From Aurantibrevibacter sp041749595 (GTDB lineage: Bacteria; Bacteroidota; Bacteroidia; Flavobacteriales; Flavobacteriaceae), in NCBI GenBank assembly GCA_041749595.1, contig JBGTBA010000163.1, positions 1 through 15,981 on the forward strand: a stretch of DNA of 15,981 bases. Reading direction: 5' to 3'. Both the position numbers and the translations under genes were made by a program. Shown piece by piece: positions 1 to 5,790 of the stretch. The stretch's first letter is position 1. Every line of letters starts with the position of its first letter. Under the pieces are notes generated by a model. The model worked only from the letters and a program-made list of their open reading frames with translations. It did not search any database and was not told the DNA's origin.

Positions 1-739
1 ACAATGGTGCAAATTCTGCATCATAGTACAGGCGACGCTTATTTTGGAAGCTGTGATCGCTTTTTGGGGAGGTTTCCATTTGGCCCCAATGGAGTTTGGC
101 CCACTGCCATTGCTAATGGCACTGCTACTTTTGCCCATCCCCCTCTGGAAATGGCTCAAGCCTTTATTGGAAAATGAAAAAGAGGCCAACCTGCATAAAA
201 GAGGCCTCAAAAAGATAAAGAACAACCCGGATGTTTTAATGGGGCTTTTAGGCAAAAATCGAAAGATAGAAACCCCTTTTGAAGGCTTGGGCATTTCACT
301 AAAAAACTACGGTGCAAAATATGATGTCATAAAAGTGTGCAATCCCTACTGTGGGCCTTGCGCCAAGGCACATCCTGTATTGGAGGAATTGGTAAGGGAT
401 AGGAAAATCAACCTTCTGGTACTCTTTACAACTACCACAGATTCCGATGACCTGAGGACGAAAACCGTAGGACATCTCTTGGCCATTGCTTCCAAAGGGG
501 ATAAAAAAGTGACCCGGAAAGCACTTGACGATTGGTACCTATCCGAGAACAAGAACTATGATGCTTTTGCCAAAAAACATCCCATGAACGGGGAGCTTGA
601 GGAACAGCATGAAAAGATAAGAGCCATGCGCCAATGGTGCGATGCCGAAAAAATAACCCATACCCCCACAATTTTCATCAATGGGCACGAACTGCCAAAA
701 GAGTATAGTGTTGAGGATTTGGCAGATATATTGAAATAG
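1..739 (+). CDS. VKOR-thioredoxin fusion protein, C-terminal part (5' end outside window)
   Basis: The reading frame is open from base 2 to the stop at 737-739, so the N-terminus lies left of the window. The first codons read QWCKFC, the WCxxC redox motif of vitamin K epoxide reductase (VKOR) membrane domains. Two hydrophobic segments follow (about residues 6-30 and 35-58), then a DsbA/thioredoxin_4-like domain with a CGPC active site (bases 350-361) and a THTPTIFING cis-proline segment. Known VKOR-thioredoxin fusions generate disulfides outside the cytoplasmic membrane and pass electrons to quinone. In this neighbourhood the likely clients are the cysteine-rich peptides downstream. Bacteroidota relatives often also carry an N-terminal C39-like peptidase domain; that part is not visible. 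A TTG at base 44 could be mistaken for a start, but it lies after the VKOR motif and inside the domain. Family assignment is strong; the substrate is inferred. Confidence 0.88.
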   Translation, partial: QWCKFCIIVQATLILEAVIAFWGGFHLAPMEFGPLPLLMALLLLPIPLWKWLKPLLENEKEANLHKRGLKKIKNNPDVLMGLLGKNRKIETPFEGLGISLKNYGAKYDVIKVCNPYCGPCAKAHPVLEELVRDRKINLLVLFTTTTDSDDLRTKTVGHLLAIASKGDKKVTRKALDDWYLSENKNYDAFAKKHPMNGELEEQHEKIRAMRQWCDAEKITHTPTIFINGHELPKEYSVEDLADILK

Positions 740-787
740 AGAGTTTATAAGATAGCAAGTACAATGGGAGAGATAATAATATAAAAA

Positions 788-813
788 ATGCCCAAAGCAT
801 ATGCTTTGGGCAT
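788..813. terminator. 26-bp perfect palindrome, terminator-like hairpin
   Basis: Bases 788-800 and 801-813 are exact reverse complements (ATGCCCAAAGCAT and its complement). The palindrome lies 49 bases after the VKOR-Trx stop. On the + strand no T tract follows it. On the - strand it is followed directly by a T6 tract (the A run at 782-787). It could end + strand transcription before the precursor leader RNA, act as a bidirectional hairpin, or block antisense transcription. Confidence 0.55.
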
Positions 814-900
814 GAACAATACCCTTTTCGCGAAAGGCAGGCCAAAACCTGATGGCCTTACAATGTTCAGGGCAAAGTTAATTTTAAATTATGTTTTATC
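814..900 (+). ncRNA. Structured leader RNA of precursor 1 (two hairpins plus pseudoknot), copy 1
   Basis: Three pairings are visible. P1 is 823-827 with 833-837 around the loop TCGCG. P2 is 839-844 with 853-858 around the 8-nt loop AAACCTGA (845-852). A pseudoknot pairs loop bases 848-852 (CCTGA) with 867-871 (TCAGG). The copy at 3929-4011 has the same helix lengths, linker (1 nt) and spacer (8 nt) with different but still complementary stem bases. The stretch after the pseudoknot (CAAAGTTAATT, then ATTATGTTTT just before the start codon) is nearly identical in the two copies. I infer a cis-acting 5'-UTR element controlling the precursor mRNA. It matches no riboswitch class I can name, and no ligand is known. 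Confidence 0.72.
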
Positions 901-1095
901 ATGAAAAAGTTAAGTTTAAAAAAGTTGAATCTTGGAGTAGGAGATTTACTCCAAAGAGATGAGTTAAAGTCAGTGTTTGGAGGGTATGGAAGTCAATGCC
1001 CGGGAGGTGGAATACCTTGTTCATGTGTTAACGGTAATGGCGGCGTAACCGTTGGATGTGCTTCCAGTGTGGAAGCTTGTTATCACTTTTGTTAA
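901..1095 (+). CDS. GG-leader cysteine-rich precursor peptide 1 (TIGR04149-like)
   Basis: This is a 64-residue peptide. The leader, residues 1-28, begins MKKLSLKKLNL and ends VFGG, the double-glycine cleavage signal read by C39-peptidase exporters. The leader resembles the Bacteroidota natural-product precursor family known as TIGR04149. The predicted core is 36 residues with six cysteines spaced C-x6-C-x-C-x10-C-x6-C-x3-C, many Gly/Ser, and a C-terminal Cys. Precursor 2 shares the leader almost residue for residue and the cysteine order in the core. The PCAT at 5791 is the expected processing enzyme. The gene sits behind a structured leader RNA. An IS982 element lies three bases after its stop and leaves the reading frame intact. 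The mature product may be a disulfide-bonded or otherwise modified bacteriocin; activity is unknown. Confidence 0.88.
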   Translation: MKKLSLKKLNLGVGDLLQRDELKSVFGGYGSQCPGGGIPCSCVNGNGGVTVGCASSVEACYHFC

Positions 1096-1098
1096 TTA
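1092..1098. repeat. Target-site duplication, left copy (TTAATTA)
   Basis: The 7-bp TTAATTA here abuts the left terminal inverted repeat and is repeated at 2141-2147 directly outside the right inverted repeat. It overlaps the stop codon of precursor 1. IS982-family elements usually make duplications of about 6-9 bp. Confidence 0.85.
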
Positions 1099-1113
1099 TG
1101 CGAATCAAGGGTT
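1099..1113 (+). repeat. IS982 left terminal inverted repeat
   Basis: TGCGAATCAAGGGTT; exact reverse complement of 2126-2140. Confidence 0.93.
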
Positions 1114-1218
1114 GATAGTAAGGTAAAAAACAAGCCTAAAGTACTGAAAAACAGCACTAAAAACTTGTTTATCTTGTTGATTATCAGTATCTTAATAGTA
1201 AAATCTGACGATACTATT

Positions 1219-2127
1219 ATGGATGCCGAACACAATAACAAGGATAACAAGTTAGTGAAAATTTACTGTTATGTCTGTGAAAAGTTTAAAAATGAAATAC
1301 AATATAGCTGTGAACGGTTCAGCAACAATAAAGAGCCCAAGCTCACGGATCAAGAAATCATAACCATATACCTGTTTGTGATGCACCATCAGGGAATCTT
1401 TAAAATGAACAAGATACATCAATTTGCAATGGAGTATTTACTGGATTGGTTTCCCGATCTGGGAAGCTACCAGGCCTTCAACAATAGAATCAACAGGGTT
1501 TGCTCTGTAATGGGTTCTCTTGTGGGAACACTCTTGCGCGAGTTCGCCCCAAAAGAGTGCTCCTTTAACCATAGCGTACTAGACTCCATGCCCATCATTA
1601 CCTGCTCGGGAAAACGATCCGCAAAAGTGGCCCCTGAAATTACGGACAAGGGCTACTGTTCCACAAAAGGCATGTACTATTACGGCATGAAGCTGCACGC
1701 TCTGGGTTTTTGCAACACGGGCAGGTTGCCACATCCAGAGCAGATCCTGTTCACGCCTGCCTCTGTGAGCGACCTTGCCCTTTATAAGGACTCTTGGTCC
1801 GAAATCGAAAACCGCACGTTCTTTGGCGATAAAATATATAATGATGCTACGTTCTTTCAAGATATGAGCCATAGGTTCAACTCAGAAATGCTGACCCCCG
1901 TTAAGGCTGTCAAAGGGATGCCCGATGTTTTGAAGAAATTCGACAGAGCCTGCAATGATCTGTATTCGAGGGCCGTATCCAAAATCAGGCAGCCCATAGA
2001 AGCATTGTTCAGTTGGCTTATTGAGAAATCCGACATACAGCAAGCAAGCAAGGTCAGATCCATAAAAGGACTGACGCTCCATGCATACGGAAGGCTGGCA
2101 GCCGCCTTTATAGGATTAATATTTTAA
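1219..2127 (+). CDS. IS982-family transposase (DDE)
   Basis: This is a 302-residue transposase filling almost the whole element. I chose ATG 1219 (MDAEHNNKDNK); the frame is open further upstream to a TTG at 1165, but that adds a hydrophobic stretch unlike the family. DDE-type acidic residues are visible: Asp in VLDSMPI, Asp in FGDKIYND, and Glu in the strongly IS982-like block IRQPIEALFSWLIEKSDIQ followed by ASKVRS. Length agrees with the family (about 290-300). The stop codon overlaps the right inverted repeat by two bases, a compact arrangement common in IS elements. No frameshift or internal stop is seen, so the enzyme is probably active. Confidence 0.93.
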   Translation: MDAEHNNKDNKLVKIYCYVCEKFKNEIQYSCERFSNNKEPKLTDQEIITIYLFVMHHQGIFKMNKIHQFAMEYLLDWFPDLGSYQAFNNRINRVCSVMGSLVGTLLREFAPKECSFNHSVLDSMPIITCSGKRSAKVAPEITDKGYCSTKGMYYYGMKLHALGFCNTGRLPHPEQILFTPASVSDLALYKDSWSEIENRTFFGDKIYNDATFFQDMSHRFNSEMLTPVKAVKGMPDVLKKFDRACNDLYSRAVSKIRQPIEALFSWLIEKSDIQQASKVRSIKGLTLHAYGRLAAAFIGLIF

Positions 2128-2140
2128 CCCTTGATTCGCA
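2126..2140 (-). repeat. IS982 right terminal inverted repeat
   Basis: AACCCTTGATTCGCA; exact reverse complement of the left end at 1099-1113. Confidence 0.93.
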
Positions 2141-2147
2141 TTAATTA
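2141..2147. repeat. Target-site duplication, right copy (TTAATTA)
   Basis: Identical to 1092-1098 and directly outside the right inverted repeat. Confidence 0.85.
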
Positions 2148-2155
2148 TTAAATCT

Positions 2156-2193
2156 CGGATTTTGGCTCAATACTTTTTATGAGCCAAAATCCA
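2156..2193 (+). terminator. Intercistronic hairpin belonging to precursor 1
   Basis: Bases 2157-2169 (GGATTTTGGCTCA) pair perfectly with 2180-2192 across a 10-nt T-rich loop. With the IS and one target-site copy removed, this hairpin would begin about 12 bases after the precursor 1 stop, matching the hairpin 7 bases after the precursor 2 stop. It lacks a long T tract. It may be an attenuating terminator or a 3'-end stabiliser that lets the peptide be expressed above the downstream lipoprotein. Confidence 0.6.
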
Positions 2194-2212
2194 TTTATTA
2201 AACCTAGCCCAA

Positions 2213-3781
2213 ATGAAAATACATTTTAATCAAGGCAAGTTAGTTGCAATTATTGCAATACTGTTTTTTATTTGTTGTAAGGATCGCGATAAGAAAAGCC
2301 TGAACGGAATCATTACCGTCAATGGCAGCTTAGCCCATGCCACTAATGAATCTTCTTATGTAGTCTTCAATAGGTTTTTTGATAACGACCCTGAAAACTA
2401 CTTTTTTATGTATGACAGTGTCCCTGTCAATGACTATAAGTTCAATTTGTCTTTTGAAGTACAGGGCACCGGAATAATTTCTATACACCCAAATGATATT
2501 GTCCCTAAAATTTATCTAATCTGCGACCGTGACGGAGATATCGGGTTGTCTGTGAAGCGGAACTCCAACAATACCTATACAGTAAACTTTAAGGGAAAAA
2601 ATGCCGAAGGACAGACCTTGTTTTTTGAGTCGAGCCTGTTTCGTGTAAATGAGCTATCCGAAATAATTCAAAACGAAGTCACAAAAAATAAAATGACATC
2701 GGAAAACATGATACAACGAATAGAACAGGTTCAGGACAGCCTTTTTCATCCCTTTGATGAACTGTTGAAAACGGATCGTATCACGTCCTCATTTTATGAT
2801 ATTGCAAAAAAACAAGCTGAAATAAAAATTTTGAGTGCTGTTGACCATGTGACATCCCACTCAAACCGGTATTCTAATGGAAACCTTATTGATCAGGGTG
2901 CATTTAATGAGGTGTTGATCCATTATTTCAATAAGTATGATCCTTTCTCGGACCATTATAAGTATATAGATATGGTCGCAAGAACCGTCAATGCCGAGGC
3001 AAAATGTAGATTGATATCAAAGGGTGTTTTAAGAGGTAATCTAAATGATTTAGGGATTTGGGATAAAAGACTGGATTTTAACAACTACGCACCCCCCAAA
3101 ATACAGGAAAAGATCAAGGCGATAAAAATAATGTTCAACCGTTCCTTTCAGTTGAATCCTTTATGCGATGACAAAAAGGAATTTTTAAAATTCAAGGAGG
3201 TTTTTCCTAATAGTGGCTATAATGACTTGTTTTTCAATACATATTTTTCAGGCGTTGACTGTTCGGGGGCACAGGGGGACACAATTGCTCAATATCCTCT
3301 TATTGCCTTTGAAGAAAACGATAGTCCTAAAACGACCTATTACAAACAAAACAGCTTGGATTCTTTGCTTGCAAAAGAATTTAACGGCAAATATGTTTTT
3401 GTGGATCTTTGGGCAACTTGGTGTGCGCCATGCATAAAGGAGTTTTCATATGTAGCTATGCTACACCAACTTTTGGACGACATGGGTGTGGAAATGTTGT
3501 ACGTTTCGGTCGATGCGATTAGTGCTGAGGAAAATTGGAAAAAAGCCATTTTAAAGCATCGGCTCTTCGGTCAGAATTTCTTGACAACAAATTCCATACT
3601 CGATAACCTTAAAAATATTCTTGGAGAAAACGAAGAAGTTGCTATCCCCAGATATATGTTATTTGATGGCAACGGGGTGCTTTTAGACGGTAATCTACCA
3701 CGGCCAAGTACGGACAAACTCAAAACTAGACTTCAAGAATTATTGCATGAAAACGAAAAGAGCAAAGAGAAGGATATCTAA
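2213..3781 (+). CDS. TlpA-like thioredoxin-fold lipoprotein 1
   Basis: This is a 522-residue protein. The N-terminus is a lipoprotein signal: positive start, hydrophobic run (LVAIIAILFFIC) and a lipobox-like FFICC, so it should be anchored to a membrane outside the cytoplasm. Residues of about 30-130 resemble the beta-rich DUF4369-type domain often found before TlpA domains. A helical middle follows, then a C-terminal thioredoxin fold from about residue 365 with WCAPC (Cys404 and Cys407) and a cis-proline segment IPRYMLFD. It ends in the NLPRPS motif usual in Bacteroidota TlpA proteins. The likely role is thiol-disulfide exchange on exported proteins, here probably the cysteine-rich peptides (inferred from position). 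It has the same architecture as the protein at 4263. It once followed precursor 1 directly; the IS now separates them. Confidence 0.87.
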   Translation: MKIHFNQGKLVAIIAILFFICCKDRDKKSLNGIITVNGSLAHATNESSYVVFNRFFDNDPENYFFMYDSVPVNDYKFNLSFEVQGTGIISIHPNDIVPKIYLICDRDGDIGLSVKRNSNNTYTVNFKGKNAEGQTLFFESSLFRVNELSEIIQNEVTKNKMTSENMIQRIEQVQDSLFHPFDELLKTDRITSSFYDIAKKQAEIKILSAVDHVTSHSNRYSNGNLIDQGAFNEVLIHYFNKYDPFSDHYKYIDMVARTVNAEAKCRLISKGVLRGNLNDLGIWDKRLDFNNYAPPKIQEKIKAIKIMFNRSFQLNPLCDDKKEFLKFKEVFPNSGYNDLFFNTYFSGVDCSGAQGDTIAQYPLIAFEENDSPKTTYYKQNSLDSLLAKEFNGKYVFVDLWATWCAPCIKEFSYVAMLHQLLDDMGVEMLYVSVDAISAEENWKKAILKHRLFGQNFLTTNSILDNLKNILGENEEVAIPRYMLFDGNGVLLDGNLPRPSTDKLKTRLQELLHENEKSKEKDI

Positions 3782-3928
3782 ACTTGTTAATACAAAAGCA
3801 AAATGAGAGAGGGGAATAGGCACGTTAGAAAGTTCGTAGTGTTTGGAAGTATATTCCTTAGGGTTGATAAACCTTGATACAATGTTTAGTGTTCCTAAAA
3901 TTGTATATGACTTGAAAAAAACCTTTGA

Positions 3929-4011
3929 CAATATTGCTTTTGCGAAGCATGGTCACAAACCTAGGTGACCCTAACCGTCTAGGACAAAGTTAATTTAAAT
4001 TATGTTTTGTC
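3929..4011 (+). ncRNA. Structured leader RNA of precursor 2 (two hairpins plus pseudoknot), copy 2
   Basis: P1 is 3935-3939 with 3945-3949 around the loop TTGCG. P2 is 3951-3956 (GGTCAC) with 3965-3970 (GTGACC) around the 8-nt loop AAACCTAG. A pseudoknot pairs loop bases 3960-3964 (CCTAG) with 3979-3983 (CTAGG). Helix lengths, the 1-nt P1-P2 linker and the 8-nt spacer before the pseudoknot strand equal those at 814-900. Relative to that copy, three of five P1 pairs, four of six P2 pairs and two of five pseudoknot pairs are changed on both sides with pairing kept. The rest of the 3782-3928 gap shows no gene. Confidence 0.74.
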
Positions 4012-4194
4012 ATGAAAAAGTTAAGCTTAAAAAAGTTGAACCTAAGTACTGGGGACCTGCTTCAACGGGAACAGTTAAGGACTGTTTTTGGGGGGTATGG
4101 CCAATGTAAAGAAGGAACTATTCCTTGTAGTTGCAGTAACGGAACCGTAGGTTGTTCCGGTACTGGAAGTTGCTCCGGTTTTTGTGGTAGTTAA
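4012..4194 (+). CDS. GG-leader cysteine-rich precursor peptide 2 (TIGR04149-like)
   Basis: This is a 60-residue peptide and a paralogue of the one at 901. Leader residues 1-28 begin MKKLSLKKLNL and end TVFGG. The core, 32 residues, has six cysteines spaced C-x6-C-x-C-x6-C-x5-C-x3-C. The block IPCSC is identical in both cores, and VGC, SC/AC and FC positions align with small gaps. The core has many Gly, Ser and Thr, which could be sites for glycosylation or dehydration. It is preceded by the second copy of the structured leader and followed by a 13-bp hairpin. Cleavage after GG by the PCAT downstream is expected from the family. Whether the cysteines end as disulfides, thioethers or S-glycosides cannot be told from sequence. 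Confidence 0.88.
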   Translation: MKKLSLKKLNLSTGDLLQREQLRTVFGGYGQCKEGTIPCSCSNGTVGCSGTGSCSGFCGS

Positions 4195-4201
4195 CTACCA
4201 G

Positions 4202-4231
4202 TATCCCAAGGGCTGTAGAGCCCTTGGGATA
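4202..4231 (+). terminator. Intercistronic hairpin after precursor 2
   Basis: Bases 4202-4214 (TATCCCAAGGGCT) pair perfectly with 4219-4231 across a 4-nt GTAG loop, followed by TTTAAAAATTT. It starts 7 bases after the precursor 2 stop. With a short T tract it can act as a partial terminator between the peptide and the lipoprotein gene at 4263. Confidence 0.7.
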
Positions 4232-4262
4232 TTTAAAAATTTCATCAATAAACTGTAATTAT

Positions 4263-5687
4263 ATGACAAAACGAAAGCGACCCAAGCTATTCTTTATTAG
4301 ACCCTCACACCTAATAGTTATACTATTACTGGGAATAAGTTGTTCACAACAAAAAAACAGACCGTATGTCAAAATGACATTTAATAATGAACACGCCTTT
4401 TCCGAATTGCTTACATTGTATGGAGAAAATGAAAAATATACCCCAAATGACAAGAACATGTTCTTTTTTCCATTGGATAATACAGGAATGATGAAATTGT
4501 ATGGACCCAGAGGCACTAGTGCAGCCATATTTGTGTCTCCTGGTGATAGTATTCACCTAGACTTCATTGATAAAGAGGGAAATTTATCGTTTAAATTTTC
4601 AGGCAAAAATTTTGCTCATTATGATTTTTATATAAATCAAGAAGAATTGGGGTTACAATACCCCTCAATAGACGGAGGGCCAGAAGAGTATAAAATTAAA
4701 TGCGACTCCATTTATCGCGCTAAAAAAAAATTCCTCGAAGACTATACAATTAAGAAAAATGTGTCGGCCAGCTTTAGTGAATTTATTGAAACAGAATTGA
4801 AATTTGAATTTCTTCAAAGACTTTTGTTGTATAAAAGTATTAGGAAACTGAACAAGGAACAAATGCCTTATAAGTATTTTCCTGTAATTCCCATAAAAGA
4901 CTTTAACGACGACCGAATGTCTTCGTCTGATGTGTTCATTGGAACAATAACTGATTATGTCCAAGATTATTTTATTGAAAGCACCGTTGAAAATCCACCT
5001 TATTCTATTGAAAAAATCAAGACCGAAAGGGCGTATATTGAAGAAAAAATTAAGGGCAAAATAAAAGAAATGGTTCTTTTCCGGTTGACCAAACGCATTC
5101 AAAAGTACTTGCTGCCCGACAATTTATCTTATCTTATGGAAACTCTTGATAAAGATCAGATTTCCACAAAAGACAGTTCCATAAAACGGGAAATATCTTT
5201 AATTAAAGAAAATATTTCGCAGATTGGGAAGAAAATCCCTGATGAAACTATGAAAGTCCGTTTACTCACTAGTAAGGGCGATACTATTAAATTAAATGAT
5301 ATTTTCGAGAAAAATAAAAAAATAAAGATAATTGATTTTTGGGCCAGTTGGTGTTCGCCGTGCATAAATGATGTTCGGAATAGTTATCGTTATAGAAACC
5401 GACTTTCTAAAGAAAATAAGGTTGAGTGGATATATTTGTCTTTGGATATAGATGAAGATGTGGCAAAATGGAAGAATACTATTAATACGATGGCCGATAT
5501 GATTGGAAAAGAAAATCATTATTTGGTATTGGATAATACACAAGCGTTTTTGGAAGCCTATTTTGATACAAATTTCATCCCAAAATATGCAATTTTAAAT
5601 GATAAAGGACACCTATTGTTGCCTAATGCCCCGAGACCCACAGATTCGATTTTCTTTCAAAGAGTCATTAACCAAATCTTAGATTAG
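4263..5687 (+). CDS. TlpA-like thioredoxin-fold lipoprotein 2
   Basis: This is a 474-residue protein starting at ATG 4263. The frame is open upstream to a TTG at 4224, but that codon lies inside the hairpin stem, and the 4263 start gives a clean lipoprotein signal (Lys/Arg-rich start, LIVILLLGISC lipobox). An N-terminal beta-rich DUF4369-like part is followed by a helical, charged middle, then a thioredoxin fold with WCSPC (Cys364 and Cys367), the cis-proline segment IPKYAI and the terminal NAPRPT motif. It is a divergent paralogue of the protein at 2213, paired with precursor 2 as that one is with precursor 1. It probably reduces, oxidises or isomerises cysteines of exported peptide outside the inner membrane; the direction is unknown. 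It is clearly more AT-rich than the transporter gene that follows. The 103-base gap to 5791 shows no gene. Confidence 0.87.
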   Translation: MTKRKRPKLFFIRPSHLIVILLLGISCSQQKNRPYVKMTFNNEHAFSELLTLYGENEKYTPNDKNMFFFPLDNTGMMKLYGPRGTSAAIFVSPGDSIHLDFIDKEGNLSFKFSGKNFAHYDFYINQEELGLQYPSIDGGPEEYKIKCDSIYRAKKKFLEDYTIKKNVSASFSEFIETELKFEFLQRLLLYKSIRKLNKEQMPYKYFPVIPIKDFNDDRMSSSDVFIGTITDYVQDYFIESTVENPPYSIEKIKTERAYIEEKIKGKIKEMVLFRLTKRIQKYLLPDNLSYLMETLDKDQISTKDSSIKREISLIKENISQIGKKIPDETMKVRLLTSKGDTIKLNDIFEKNKKIKIIDFWASWCSPCINDVRNSYRYRNRLSKENKVEWIYLSLDIDEDVAKWKNTINTMADMIGKENHYLVLDNTQAFLEAYFDTNFIPKYAILNDKGHLLLPNAPRPTDSIFFQRVINQILD

Positions 5688-5790
5688 AATATTTTTAAAC
5701 ATTCCGCTAGGTGTCATGTTTTGTTTATTTCTTAAAAGAAGAATTTTCTATTTCAATCGCCCCTTAAATATCAATCATTAAACTTCGTTA

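Larger units (their letters stand above)
1099..2140 (+). mobile_element. Complete IS982-family insertion sequence (1042 bp)
   Basis: The ends are perfect 15-bp terminal inverted repeats, TGCGAATCAAGGGTT at 1099-1113 and its complement at 2126-2140, flanked by a 7-bp direct repeat TTAATTA at 1092-1098 and 2141-2147. It carries a single full-length transposase in the + orientation. Size, single ORF and duplication length fit IS982. Intact ends, duplication and ORF suggest a recent insertion. It separates precursor 1 from the hairpin and the lipoprotein gene that follow precursor 2 directly in the second cassette. Confidence 0.93.

Noticed and set aside
1165..1218. Upstream TTG extension of the IS982 transposase
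   Set aside because: It adds a hydrophobic stretch not seen in the family; ATG 1219 gives the normal length.
2195..2212. Third leader RNA copy at an AAACCTAG before lipoprotein 1
   Set aside because: The loop sequence occurs without flanking complementary stems or a pseudoknot partner.
3918..3930. Bacteroidota -7 element (TAnnTTTG) just ahead of leader RNA 2
   Set aside because: AACCTTTG has a mismatch in the TA, and no TTTG at the right -33 spacing was found; copy 1 has a similar but not matching stretch.
4002..4109. Overlapping 35-codon ORF in another frame across precursor 2
   Set aside because: The matching frame in precursor 1 ends earlier and reads differently; it is a by-product of the conserved leader sequence.
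4224..4262. Upstream TTG start for lipoprotein 2
   Set aside because: The codon lies in the stem of the intercistronic hairpin, and ATG 4263 begins a proper lipoprotein signal.
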